From NCBI RefSeq assembly GCF_000263195.1, contig NC_018742.1:1-64000 (forward strand): 64,000 nt of DNA. The letters are read 5' to 3'. This stretch comes from Emticicia oligotrophica DSM 17448 (GTDB taxonomy: Bacteria > Bacteroidota > Bacteroidia > Cytophagales > Spirosomataceae). The notes under the pieces are model-generated. The model saw nothing but the letters and a program-made list of their open reading frames with translations. It ran no database searches and was not told where the DNA came from. A program made the position numbers and the translations under genes. Shown here piece after piece: positions 36,421 to 44,660 of this stretch; position 1 is the stretch's first letter; the number at the start of each line of letters is the position of its first letter.

Positions 36421-37617
36421 ATGAATTCAAAAATTACCTACTTTCCAGTTGATAATGGAGACACGTCTTTAATTTCTATTGTAGAAGAAAATTTAGTAAC
36501 AAACATAATAGTCGATTGCAATATTCGAGAATCGAGTACTGGCGACACTGATTTGACAAAATTTGATGTAAAAAAAGCTTTGATAACCTCCTTAAAAAGG
36601 AAAAAAGTTAATGACACACATGAAGTGCCATATACAGACTGTTTTATCCTAACACATGGAGATTATGACCATTTACGTGGATTTGAGAAAAACTTTTACC
36701 AAGGAGACCCATTGAATTATAAAGAAAAAAATAAAAATAATGGGGAAATACTTATTAATGAACTTTGGTTTTCTCCAATGGTTATGGGTAAAAGTACGAC
36801 TGATGATGAAGATTGCTTCAATAAAGAAGCAAAACGGAGAATTAAACTTCATAAAGAAAACAATTCTGCCAAAAATAATGATGGTAATCGAATAATTATT
36901 GTCGGTTACGATGACAATGAAAAACTAATTGAATTAGATGATGTAAGAAAAATCCCTGGTAACATTGTTTCAGTGTTTAATGGTCAAAAACTTAAAACTT
37001 TTTCTATCTTTATACATGCTCCATACAAGCATCAACTTAGTATTTCAGACCCCAATAAAAACCATACAAGTGTAGTATTTCAGGCACGTTTCAAAAGATT
37101 TGAAAATAGTACAGAATTTTGCACTTTAGCTATGTTCGGAGGTGATTCGGACCATTTCTCATGGGATGTTATCTTAGAAAAAACAAAAAAATATAAAAAT
37201 GAAAAAGCATTAGAATGGGATATTTTTCTTGCACCCCATCATTGTTCTTGGACTTTTTTTAACGATACACCTCAAGTGGATAACCCAACACCTGTTGATA
37301 CATCTCTTCAAGTTTTAGATTATAAAAGAAATGGAGCAAAAGTGATTGCTTCTTGTAAGGAAATAAAAAATAACGATGATAACCCACCGCATTTTAAAGC
37401 CAAAGAACAGTATGTAAAAAAAGTCAAGGATGCAGCAAATTTTTTAAATACTGCTACACATATAAAAAATGGTAAAACTCCACAACCAATAGTATTTGAA
37501 ATAACTTCGCAGGGACCAATGCCTCCAAAAAAGAGCGAAGGTAGTGCAATTGTTGCAGGAACGTCAAGCTTAGGAGCTTTAAATCAACCTTCAACTTATG
37601 GCTCAAAACCTATTTAG
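36421..37617 (+). CDS. MBL-fold metallohydrolase in ubiquitin-like module
   Basis: A 398-aa metallo-beta-lactamase-fold protein. The metal motif is FILTHGDYDHLRGF (H79, D81, D83, H84), with FGGDSDH near residue 242 and LAPHHCSW near 273, an order like that of the ComEC-type MBL group. No signal peptide. The C-terminal tail (KSEGSAIVAGTSSLGALNQP) is low-complexity and does not end in GG. It overlaps the E2-E1-JAB gene by 20 bases. In such operons the MBL protein may be an effector nuclease or a conjugation target; neither is shown here. Confidence 0.82.
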   Translation: MNSKITYFPVDNGDTSLISIVEENLVTNIIVDCNIRESSTGDTDLTKFDVKKALITSLKRKKVNDTHEVPYTDCFILTHGDYDHLRGFEKNFYQGDPLNYKEKNKNNGEILINELWFSPMVMGKSTTDDEDCFNKEAKRRIKLHKENNSAKNNDGNRIIIVGYDDNEKLIELDDVRKIPGNIVSVFNGQKLKTFSIFIHAPYKHQLSISDPNKNHTSVVFQARFKRFENSTEFCTLAMFGGDSDHFSWDVILEKTKKYKNEKALEWDIFLAPHHCSWTFFNDTPQVDNPTPVDTSLQVLDYKRNGAKVIASCKEIKNNDDNPPHFKAKEQYVKKVKDAANFLNTATHIKNGKTPQPIVFEITSQGPMPPKKSEGSAIVAGTSSLGALNQPSTYGSKPI

Positions 37618-39865
37618 TACATCATTAGCCATATTAATTCAAGATTTAGATAATCTGGAATTAAAAAACTCCATAGAAGGACTTTCAAGGTTTTTGAATA
37701 AAGAAACCTTAAAAATCCTTGTGTGGGATGAAAACAATATTGCCATATCATTTAATATTTTAGTTGAATTACCACCACTTGGGAATTTTGAAGATATTGA
37801 CATTCGGTCTGAAGAGCCTGTTCTTTTGGTTTGCAACACCAAAATGTATCCAAGTATTCCTCCTAAAGTTTATTCAGATAGAACAGATTTCCCAAAAAAT
37901 AGTTTGCCACATCTATACGTAGCCAAGGAGAATAAGCCACCAGCATTTTGCTTAGTTCGTGGAGATTTAGGCGAATGGTATTCTAATAAAAATATTAAAG
38001 ATATTGTGATAAGAACTGCAAATTGGCTTAGAGATGCTGCTGTTGGAAACTTAGTTGAGGATGGAAATCAATTTGACCCTTTAAGATTAGAAGGGTATAG
38101 AGGGATTAATATTTATGATTATGATTCATTAGTTAAAACTATCAAAAATCAAGACTCATTTTTTCCTAATTTGGCTAAAGGAATATTTGAGCCAATAACT
38201 CTTGGTAATTATACTTTTAAACTCAAAAGTATAATTACTAAATCAAATTATGAGAAAGTGACTGAAATATATGATAATGATTTTAAAAACATATCTGATT
38301 CACCAACTAAGAAACATTATCATTTGGGGTATATAATTTGGGCTGAAAATGATGAATTTTATGATGACTATTTTATAAATTTTCCGAGTAATTGGAATGA
38401 TTTTAAATTATACAGCGAAAAAATTAGAATTGATTATAAAATATTAGAGGAACAAATTGTAAATGATAAAGATGTTACACATTACAAGCAAATTCCAGTT
38501 ATTATCGCCCTTCAAAGGTCTAAACAATTAATTGGGTTTTCAAGTAATATTGAGTTTATTAATTTTTGCTTAACTATTGATACTCCTGATATTTGTGAAG
38601 ATAAAATTGCTGATTCTGTTAAAGTTTCTTTGCAGTTACACAACCAACCATTAACAGTATCCAAGGCAAGAGAGATATCAGGGTTTCATGCTAATTTGGA
38701 AGGATATTCTTTAATAGTAGGATGTGGTGCATTGGGGTCGAAAATCACCATGCATTTAGCACGCAGTGGAACTAAAAACTTTGTTTTAGTCGATTATGAC
38801 ATCATTTCATCTCATAATTTAGTACGTCATGCTTTACTTGCTAATGCAATAGGAGTGAACAAAGCTGAATCATTAAAACATGAAATTAGAAATATTTATT
38901 CATTTGAAAACCCCTTAATAATCTGTTTAAGCAGTGTAGAAAATTTATTTAGTTCTGATATACCGTTCGAGTATGTTTTTGATTTTACAGCTTCAAATTT
39001 ATTCTCTCAAAATTTAATCAAACATCAGATTGAAAAGCAAACAAGGGTTTGCAAAGCCTTTATTTCAAATTTTGGGAGTTTAGGTATCTTATTTTTTGAG
39101 GGAGTGGATAGAAATCCAAGAATTGATGATTTAAAAGTAGTCTTGTACTCAAAATGCCGAAATTTGCAATTCATTTCAGATTGGCTAAAGCTTGAAAACG
39201 ATGAAAATCAATTAAACCTTAATGTAAAGGTAGGAATAGGCTGCAATTCAGAAACGATAGTTTTATCAGATGATATTATAAGTTTACATAGTTCAATATT
39301 CTCAGGTATAATAAAAACACATACACACAAAAAAGAAATAAGTAATGGGCAAATATTTTTAAATCAGATTTGTGAGTCTCCATTTTTTCATAACATTGCC
39401 CATTCAATTGAGGTACCTCCTTTAATTGTTATGAACGCAATAAATGATTCTTCATGGCAAATACGGATATTACCAGAAGTTTTAAAGTCAATGGAATTTG
39501 AGATGAATAATTGCAAACCATTAGAAACAGGGGGAGTATTAGTTGGTTGTGCCAATTTTAAAACAAAAACTATTCATGTAGTTGAATCAATTCATGCACC
39601 ATGTGATAGTCAAAATAATCAAGTCTGTTTCATCAGAGGAATTGACGCTCTAAAAGATAATATTCAAGAAATTACCGACTTATCAGGCAATCAGTTGGGC
39701 TACATTGGCGAATGGCACTCACATCCAAATGGACCTGAACGATTAAGTGAAGTTGATTTGAAAGCAGTAAATGAATTCAAAAAAGAATTTGAACAATTAC
39801 CTTCTCCATTACCTGTTTTTTTAATGGTCATTACACCAAATAATATATTACCATATGTTTATTAA
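37598..39865 (+). CDS. E2-E1-JAB fusion (ubiquitin-like conjugation enzyme)
   Basis: A 755-aa multidomain protein. Residues 1-150 look like an E2 domain: LPHLYV (H105), AFCLVRG with candidate active Cys118, and W127. Residues about 360-600 are an E1/ThiF adenylation domain: LIVGCGALGSKITMHLARSG, LVDYDIIS.HNLVRH, and a candidate catalytic Cys in GIGCNSETIVL near 549. Residues about 630-755 are a JAB/MPN peptidase: METGGVLVGC (Glu), then GEWHSHPNGPERLSEVD, the full JAMM motif. One chain could therefore activate, transfer and remove a ubiquitin-like modifier. No modifier gene is recognisable nearby. Residues 150-355 match nothing known to me. Confidence 0.88.
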   Translation: MAQNLFSTSLAILIQDLDNLELKNSIEGLSRFLNKETLKILVWDENNIAISFNILVELPPLGNFEDIDIRSEEPVLLVCNTKMYPSIPPKVYSDRTDFPKNSLPHLYVAKENKPPAFCLVRGDLGEWYSNKNIKDIVIRTANWLRDAAVGNLVEDGNQFDPLRLEGYRGINIYDYDSLVKTIKNQDSFFPNLAKGIFEPITLGNYTFKLKSIITKSNYEKVTEIYDNDFKNISDSPTKKHYHLGYIIWAENDEFYDDYFINFPSNWNDFKLYSEKIRIDYKILEEQIVNDKDVTHYKQIPVIIALQRSKQLIGFSSNIEFINFCLTIDTPDICEDKIADSVKVSLQLHNQPLTVSKAREISGFHANLEGYSLIVGCGALGSKITMHLARSGTKNFVLVDYDIISSHNLVRHALLANAIGVNKAESLKHEIRNIYSFENPLIICLSSVENLFSSDIPFEYVFDFTASNLFSQNLIKHQIEKQTRVCKAFISNFGSLGILFFEGVDRNPRIDDLKVVLYSKCRNLQFISDWLKLENDENQLNLNVKVGIGCNSETIVLSDDIISLHSSIFSGIIKTHTHKKEISNGQIFLNQICESPFFHNIAHSIEVPPLIVMNAINDSSWQIRILPEVLKSMEFEMNNCKPLETGGVLVGCANFKTKTIHVVESIHAPCDSQNNQVCFIRGIDALKDNIQEITDLSGNQLGYIGEWHSHPNGPERLSEVDLKAVNEFKKEFEQLPSPLPVFLMVITPNNILPYVY

Positions 39866-39883
39866 CATTTAATAATCACATCT

Positions 39884-40597
39884 ATGTTTGATAATTATAC
39901 TTTAAAAGCACGAGTATATCCTTTGCTAATTCTTTTTTTTCCAATATTTATTGTTGGAGTATCATATTCGTTCAAATTTGAGTCGTACATACAAGTATTT
40001 ACTTCTATTGGGTTGGTAGGAGCATTATCTTATTTAATGTCTCAATTTGGTCGTGATTTAGGCAAGAAAAAAGAATCAAATTTATGGAAAGAATGGGGAG
40101 GAATGCCTTCAGTCCAACTATTAAGATTAAGCAATCAAGAAATTGATAAGCATACTAAGCAACGTTACCATTCAAAAATGCAAGCACTTATACCAGTACA
40201 AAATCCCCCAGATGCAGCTATGGAGACAAACAATCCTAATGAAGCAGATGAAATATACAGAGCATGGTGTAAGTACATAATAAATCACACACGTGATGAA
40301 ACTAAATTCTCATTATTGCTTAAAGAAAATACAAGTTATGGGTTTCGAAGAAATTTATGGGGACTTAAATTTTATGGAATTATTCTAATTATTATTTTGC
40401 TGGCTACCAATTACCTTTTTTGGATTAAAGAGACTAATTCTTTTAACCCATTAGAGATGCCTGTAAATTTTCAGTATTGTTCATTATCATTAATTGTAAT
40501 TTTAATTATCTGGCTTTTTGTTATTACTAAATCTTGGATTAAATTAGTTGCATTCGCTTATGCAGAGAGACTATGTGAGTCAATAGAAAGTATTTAA
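39884..40597 (+). CDS. Four-helix membrane protein, third gene of the module
   Basis: A 237-aa membrane protein with two hydrophobic hairpins: about residues 12-57 (YPLLILFFPIFIVGVSYSF and VFTSIGLVGALSYLM) and 160-220 (FYGIILIIILLATNYLFW and LSLIVILIIWLFVI). Between them lies a polar domain of about 100 residues with WKEWGGMPSVQLLR. It begins 18 bases after the conjugation enzyme's stop. The layout recalls 4TM effectors associated with CBASS-like systems; it is likely the membrane effector or an anchored target. The family is not recognised with certainty. Confidence 0.65.
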   Translation: MFDNYTLKARVYPLLILFFPIFIVGVSYSFKFESYIQVFTSIGLVGALSYLMSQFGRDLGKKKESNLWKEWGGMPSVQLLRLSNQEIDKHTKQRYHSKMQALIPVQNPPDAAMETNNPNEADEIYRAWCKYIINHTRDETKFSLLLKENTSYGFRRNLWGLKFYGIILIIILLATNYLFWIKETNSFNPLEMPVNFQYCSLSLIVILIIWLFVITKSWIKLVAFAYAERLCESIESI

Positions 40598-41224
40598 GAT
40601 AACAAGTGACTATATTCAATTTCTATTTAGGTAAGTTGTTAAGTGACTTCAAGGTTAAATAAATTCAATTGGGTATATTTTCTTTAAAACCAGAACAATA
40701 AGTAGGGTATTAAATAAACTGAATTGTATTTTTTCTTTTTGTTCAGATACAATTTGGACGTTTATATACTAATATTAAAATAATAATTCGTATAGATTTA
40801 ATACCACCTTAACCCTTATCCAATCGCCAAACGATTTGCAATCACTTTGTCGATTGGATAAAAGTTACTCTCTCCAAACTCACAAATCCCTGAGCCGACC
40901 CGCACAAAGGTACATTGCCAGCTTGCAGAAAAAGCAAACTGTCAAAGAACCTTTCTTCAATGCTTCAGCGGGAAGCGGTCTGCATTGCGTTTTCCCCACG
41001 CACATTTTTTCACACTGTGCATCGAAAATTACGAGAAATAGCCTGACAACCGCAAGCCTTCACTACGTCATTTGATTTTTTAGCTCTTCACAAAACCCAA
41101 CGCACCATAAACCATCAAATGGGCTTGCAGTCTGGGAGCATTCGCCCTGTCATTCTATTCTCGTGTTGCAAACGGCGATTGCTCGTGCGAGTGCCGGGCT
41201 ACTAAATTTTAATCATTTTTTACA
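40598..41224. other. Structured leader region upstream of ardA
   Basis: No gene supported. The first 200 bases are AT-rich; from about 40800 the composition shifts to higher GC. TTATCCAATCG (40816-40826) pairs perfectly with CGATTGGATAA (40851-40861), and CGGC..CTCG-TG-CGAG..GCCG at about 41173-41196 forms a hairpin just upstream of the ardA ATG. Leading-region genes such as ardA can be read from hairpin promoters on incoming single-stranded DNA, so this may be such a site. Confidence 0.45.
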
Positions 41225-41770
41225 ATGAAAACTTCACAAACACCTCAAATTTATGTTGGTACTTACGCTAAATACAACAATGGCTCAATCTTTGGCGAAT
41301 GGGTTGATTTAGAAATTTATGATACAAAAGATTCTTTCTTTGAATACTGCAAAGAGCTGCACAGCGATGAAGAAGACCCAGAATTCATGTTTCAAGATTA
41401 CGAAAATATTCCGAAGAAGTTAATTTCTGAATGCTCAGTAAGCGATAAATTATTCGATTACGTTGAGGCCATCAAGGATATGGAAGATGAAACCATCGAG
41501 GCTTTGGGCTTATTCATTGGCGATAAAGACATCAATAATGATACAGATTTTGAAGAATTGATGCAAGAATTTAACGATGAGTATCAAGGCTATTACGATG
41601 GCTCAGAAGGAGCAGAATTAGAATTTACTTATCAATACATAGAAGAGCATGGCATTTTAAATGAAATACCACAACATCTACACAACTACTTTGATTATGA
41701 GGCTTATGCCCATGACTTATTTATTGAAGACTTTGTAGATTACGATGGCCATGTCTTCCGCAGAAGATAA
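41225..41770 (+). CDS. ardA: ArdA antirestriction protein
   Basis: A 181-aa acidic DNA-mimic protein that inhibits type I restriction enzymes. The family start TPQIYVGTYAKYNNGSIFGEWVDL is clear, as are EFMFQDYENIP and the terminal DYDGHVFRRR. Asp/Glu are spread over the whole length, as required for DNA mimicry. ArdA is normally made early after conjugative entry. Notably the same region carries a complete type I system, the kind of enzyme ArdA blocks. A terminator follows. Confidence 0.93.
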   Translation: MKTSQTPQIYVGTYAKYNNGSIFGEWVDLEIYDTKDSFFEYCKELHSDEEDPEFMFQDYENIPKKLISECSVSDKLFDYVEAIKDMEDETIEALGLFIGDKDINNDTDFEELMQEFNDEYQGYYDGSEGAELEFTYQYIEEHGILNEIPQHLHNYFDYEAYAHDLFIEDFVDYDGHVFRRR

Positions 41771-41776
41771 CAAAGA

Positions 41777-41796
41777 AAGGGGATTTCCCCTTTTTT
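41777..41796 (+). terminator. Terminator after ardA
   Basis: AAGGGG (41777-41782), loop ATTT, CCCCTT (41787-41792) running into a T6 tract. Confidence 0.8.
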
Positions 41797-41861
41797 GAAA
41801 AAGGCTCTGCTACATAAATTGAAATAAATAATTACTTTTGAAGTATCAACTCCAAAATATT

Positions 41862-42590
41862 ATGTGTTACAACGCATCCTATCTCGAAAAAAAGAAATCT
41901 AAGCTGGCTGAGCGTTATAAAAATGCTTTACCGCCTAATTGGAAGTCAAACATTGAGGAGTTTGAAGTGCCAACTTACTATTTTGTGAGTGGCTTTGAAC
42001 ACCCAAAATTGCCCATCATCAAACATGATGGTATCTTTTTGTATGAGTGGGGCTTGATACCCAATTGGGCAAAAGATGCGAGTTTTCAGCACAATACACT
42101 CAATGCCATTGGCGAAACTGTTTTTGAAAAACCCACTTTCAAGTCTGCCATTGTTTCTCAACGTTGTATTTTGCCAGTTTCGGGCTTTTTTGAATGGCGA
42201 CAACTAAACAATAAAAAGTATCCTTACTATATCAAAATCGAAGGTAAAGAAATATTTTCGTTGGCTTGTGTCTATGATACTTGGGTAGATAGAGGTACAG
42301 GTGAAGTGAAAAATACTTTTAGTATCCTTACAACTCCAGCCAACGAATTAATGGAGAAAATACATAATGTAAAGAAAAGAATGCCTTTGATTTTAAGTCA
42401 AAAAGATGAAAAGAAATGGCTCGATCCTCAATTACCTCGACAAGCCATTACCGATTTAATCAAAACTTACACGGAGACTGATTTAGTAGACATTCCAATC
42501 TCGATGGAAGCCAACAATGCCAATGCAAATCGAAACAAAGCCGTAATTTTGGAAAGAGTTGATTATCCCGAACTTCAATTATTTGATTAG
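41862..42590 (+). CDS. SRAP-family (YedK/HMCES) abasic-site shield protein
   Basis: A 242-aa SOS response-associated peptidase. I start at the ATG at 41862 so that Cys2 (MCYNASYL) follows Met1; Cys2 is the catalytic residue that cross-links to abasic sites after Met removal. NAIGETVFEKPTFK, LPVSGFFEWRQ and FSILTTPANELMEKIHN.KRMP are diagnostic, including the catalytic Glu in FFEW and His in IHN. It protects abasic sites in single-stranded DNA. Its 3' end overlaps the convergent S24 repressor by 12 bases; it belongs to the repair block with DinB and DnaE2. Confidence 0.93.
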   Translation: MCYNASYLEKKKSKLAERYKNALPPNWKSNIEEFEVPTYYFVSGFEHPKLPIIKHDGIFLYEWGLIPNWAKDASFQHNTLNAIGETVFEKPTFKSAIVSQRCILPVSGFFEWRQLNNKKYPYYIKIEGKEIFSLACVYDTWVDRGTGEVKNTFSILTTPANELMEKIHNVKKRMPLILSQKDEKKWLDPQLPRQAITDLIKTYTETDLVDIPISMEANNANANRNKAVILERVDYPELQLFD

Positions 42591-43367
42591 TATCCTGTCC
42601 TTTATCTCCTCGATTCCTCTACTAATACCATTCAACGATATAAAAATATCTTCCAGCCCCATTGAATATTCATCAATATCTTTGGTAGAAATAAAACAGG
42701 TAAACTGCCAAATTTCCAAAACACGCTGTGGCTCTATCTGAATTGTAGGGTAATATTTATTATTTGAAATCAGATGCAAGGTACCATCTTCATTGATTTT
42801 ATTTTTTACTTGCTTGTAAAGAATATCTTCATCCGTCAGTATAATGTATGATTTGTTATTTTTGATGTCTTCAAAACTCTCGATGTATTTGCCAACAATG
42901 TAAGATTCCGACTGAATCGGTAACATCGAATCTCCCCCTATCTGAAAACCTCGGTGGGTACCAACGCCCAAAAATGGTAAACTAATTTTCGGCAAAGCCT
43001 CAATAAATTGCGGGTCGGCATAACCTTTCCTATATCCAGCCGATGCCTTGATGGGTACGATTTCAATGCTCTCAACCTTAGAGTTTTCCTTGATAAGTAT
43101 CGGAAACAACAGTCGATTACTACCCACTTGCATCAAACCTTTGAGGTCAATTTTGCTTAAATCGTACTTGATGAGTGCATCCAAAGCGATACTAAATATC
43201 GCCGAAACCTTCACGAGTGTTTCCATCGGGAAGTCTCTATCCCCACGTTCGTAGTAAGCATACGTATTACTTGGCAGATTCAATAAATCTGCGATTTGTT
43301 CCTGCGAAAGCCCCTTTTGTTGCCTTAAAAGTCGAACGTTTTGGCCGATAATTTTATAAATTGACAT
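42579..43367 (-). CDS. XRE-S24 LexA-like repressor
   Basis: A 262-aa repressor with an N-terminal XRE helix-turn-helix (residues 6-55, LRQQKGLSQEQIADLLNLP) and a C-terminal S24 peptidase. The nucleophile is Ser147 in GGDSMLP, the general base Lys185 in DILYKQV, and a likely self-cleavage site is A110-G111 in KASAGYRKG. DNA damage should trigger RecA-dependent autocleavage and relieve repression. It is divergent from dinB, with two direct repeats between the two genes as candidate operators. Confidence 0.9.
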   Translation of the reverse strand: MSIYKIIGQNVRLLRQQKGLSQEQIADLLNLPSNTYAYYERGDRDFPMETLVKVSAIFSIALDALIKYDLSKIDLKGLMQVGSNRLLFPILIKENSKVESIEIVPIKASAGYRKGYADPQFIEALPKISLPFLGVGTHRGFQIGGDSMLPIQSESYIVGKYIESFEDIKNNKSYIILTDEDILYKQVKNKINEDGTLHLISNNKYYPTIQIEPQRVLEIWQFTCFISTKDIDEYSMGLEDIFISLNGISRGIEEIKDRILIK

Positions 43368-43368
43368 A

Positions 43369-43405
43369 TACTAAGCATTTTGAGCAGACAATACTACGCA
43401 TTTTG
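43369..43405. promoter_or_regulatory. Direct-repeat operator between repressor and dinB
   Basis: TACTAAGCATTTTG (43369-43382) and TACTACGCATTTTG (43392-43405) are identical but for one base and are spaced 23 bp start to start, about two helical turns. They lie directly upstream of the repressor ATG and 41 bases upstream of dinB, the expected position for autoregulation plus SOS control. Confidence 0.65.
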
Positions 43406-43445
43406 TCAATAACTTGCCAACAGAATCCTAAAAAATATTTTTCCT

Positions 43446-44660
43446 ATGGAAAAAAACATTGTTCACTTTGACTTAGACACTTTTTATGTATCAGTCGAAA
43501 GACTGAAAAATCCTTTACTTTTAAACAAACCCGTGATTGTCGGCGGAATATCGGATAGAGGAGTCGTGGCTGCTTGCAGTTACGAAGCCCGAAAGTTTGG
43601 TATTCATTCGGCCATGTCATCGGTGATGGCCAAACGGCTTTGCCCAGATGCTATTTTCATCAAGGGCGATTATGAATCTTATACACAATATTCGGATATG
43701 GTTACGCAAATCATATCTGATAGAGTGCCTGTCCTTGAAAAAGCCTCGATTGATGAGTTTTATGTCGATTTAACGGGTATGGAAAAGTATTTCGGTTGTT
43801 TGAAATATTCAACCCAAATCAAAAATGAAATCTGTAAAGAAACGGGGCTGACCATTTCGTTTGGATTGGCAAGCAATAAAACCGTATCGAAGGTAGCCAC
43901 CAACGAAGTAAAGCCGAACGGACAATGCCATATTTTGGCAGGAAACGAAAAGGCATTTTTGAGGCCACTTTCGGTTAGTAAATTGCCAATGGTGGGTTCG
44001 GTTACTGGTCAAACGCTCAGAAATATGGGCATTCAAAACATTGGTTCGTTGGCAGAAATGCCCCGAAAAATGCTCGAAAGTGTATTTGGTAAAAATGGCA
44101 CCACCCTTTGGGAGAGAGCCAATGGTTTGGATAATACACCGATTGAGCCATACCATGATAAAAAGTCGATTTCAAAAGAAATTACTTTTGATAAGGACAC
44201 CACCGATGTAAACAAACTCAAGGCAGTTTTGCTAAAAATGGTCGAAGAAATGACTTTTGAACTTCGGCAAAAACAGCAATGCACGGGTTGTGTTACGGTC
44301 AAGATTCGCTACTCTAATTTTGATACTCATACCAAGCAATTCAATATTCCGTACACCACCGACGACCAAACGATTATTGATAAAGTAACCGAGCTTTTTG
44401 AAAAACTCTACGACAAACGACTTTTGATACGATTAGTAGGAGTAAGATTCAGCAAATTGGTACAGGGTTTTAGCCAAATCAATTTGTTTGATAACACCGC
44501 CGAAATGGCTGGTTTGTACCAAGCAATGGATAGAGTCCGAATCAAATACGGCAGTCGGCTCATTGGTCGGGCATTTGGAATGGTACTTTATTCAAACCGA
44601 AAGCCAAGATTTATCCGCAAAAGCAATTATCAGTCAAACAAAACCCCTATTTATCGTTGA
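43446..44660 (+). CDS. dinB: Y-family DNA polymerase (DinB/Pol IV-like)
   Basis: A 404-aa translesion polymerase. Catalytic residues are intact: D9 in HFDLDTFYVSVE and D103-E104 in ASIDEFYVD; the little-finger domain follows GNEKAFLRPLSVSKLP. NLFDNTA near residue 345 may be a clamp-binding motif. Because the active site is complete, it is not an inactive ImuB-type subunit. Its stop codon overlaps the dnaE2-like start (TGATG), so the two polymerases are translationally coupled. Confidence 0.93.
   Translation: MEKNIVHFDLDTFYVSVERLKNPLLLNKPVIVGGISDRGVVAACSYEARKFGIHSAMSSVMAKRLCPDAIFIKGDYESYTQYSDMVTQIISDRVPVLEKASIDEFYVDLTGMEKYFGCLKYSTQIKNEICKETGLTISFGLASNKTVSKVATNEVKPNGQCHILAGNEKAFLRPLSVSKLPMVGSVTGQTLRNMGIQNIGSLAEMPRKMLESVFGKNGTTLWERANGLDNTPIEPYHDKKSISKEITFDKDTTDVNKLKAVLLKMVEEMTFELRQKQQCTGCVTVKIRYSNFDTHTKQFNIPYTTDDQTIIDKVTELFEKLYDKRLLIRLVGVRFSKLVQGFSQINLFDNTAEMAGLYQAMDRVRIKYGSRLIGRAFGMVLYSNRKPRFIRKSNYQSNKTPIYR

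Noticed and set aside
40836-41075. A 79-codon plus-strand frame upstream of ardA.
   Set aside because: Composition and hairpins fit a structured leader; the translation has no recognisable pattern.
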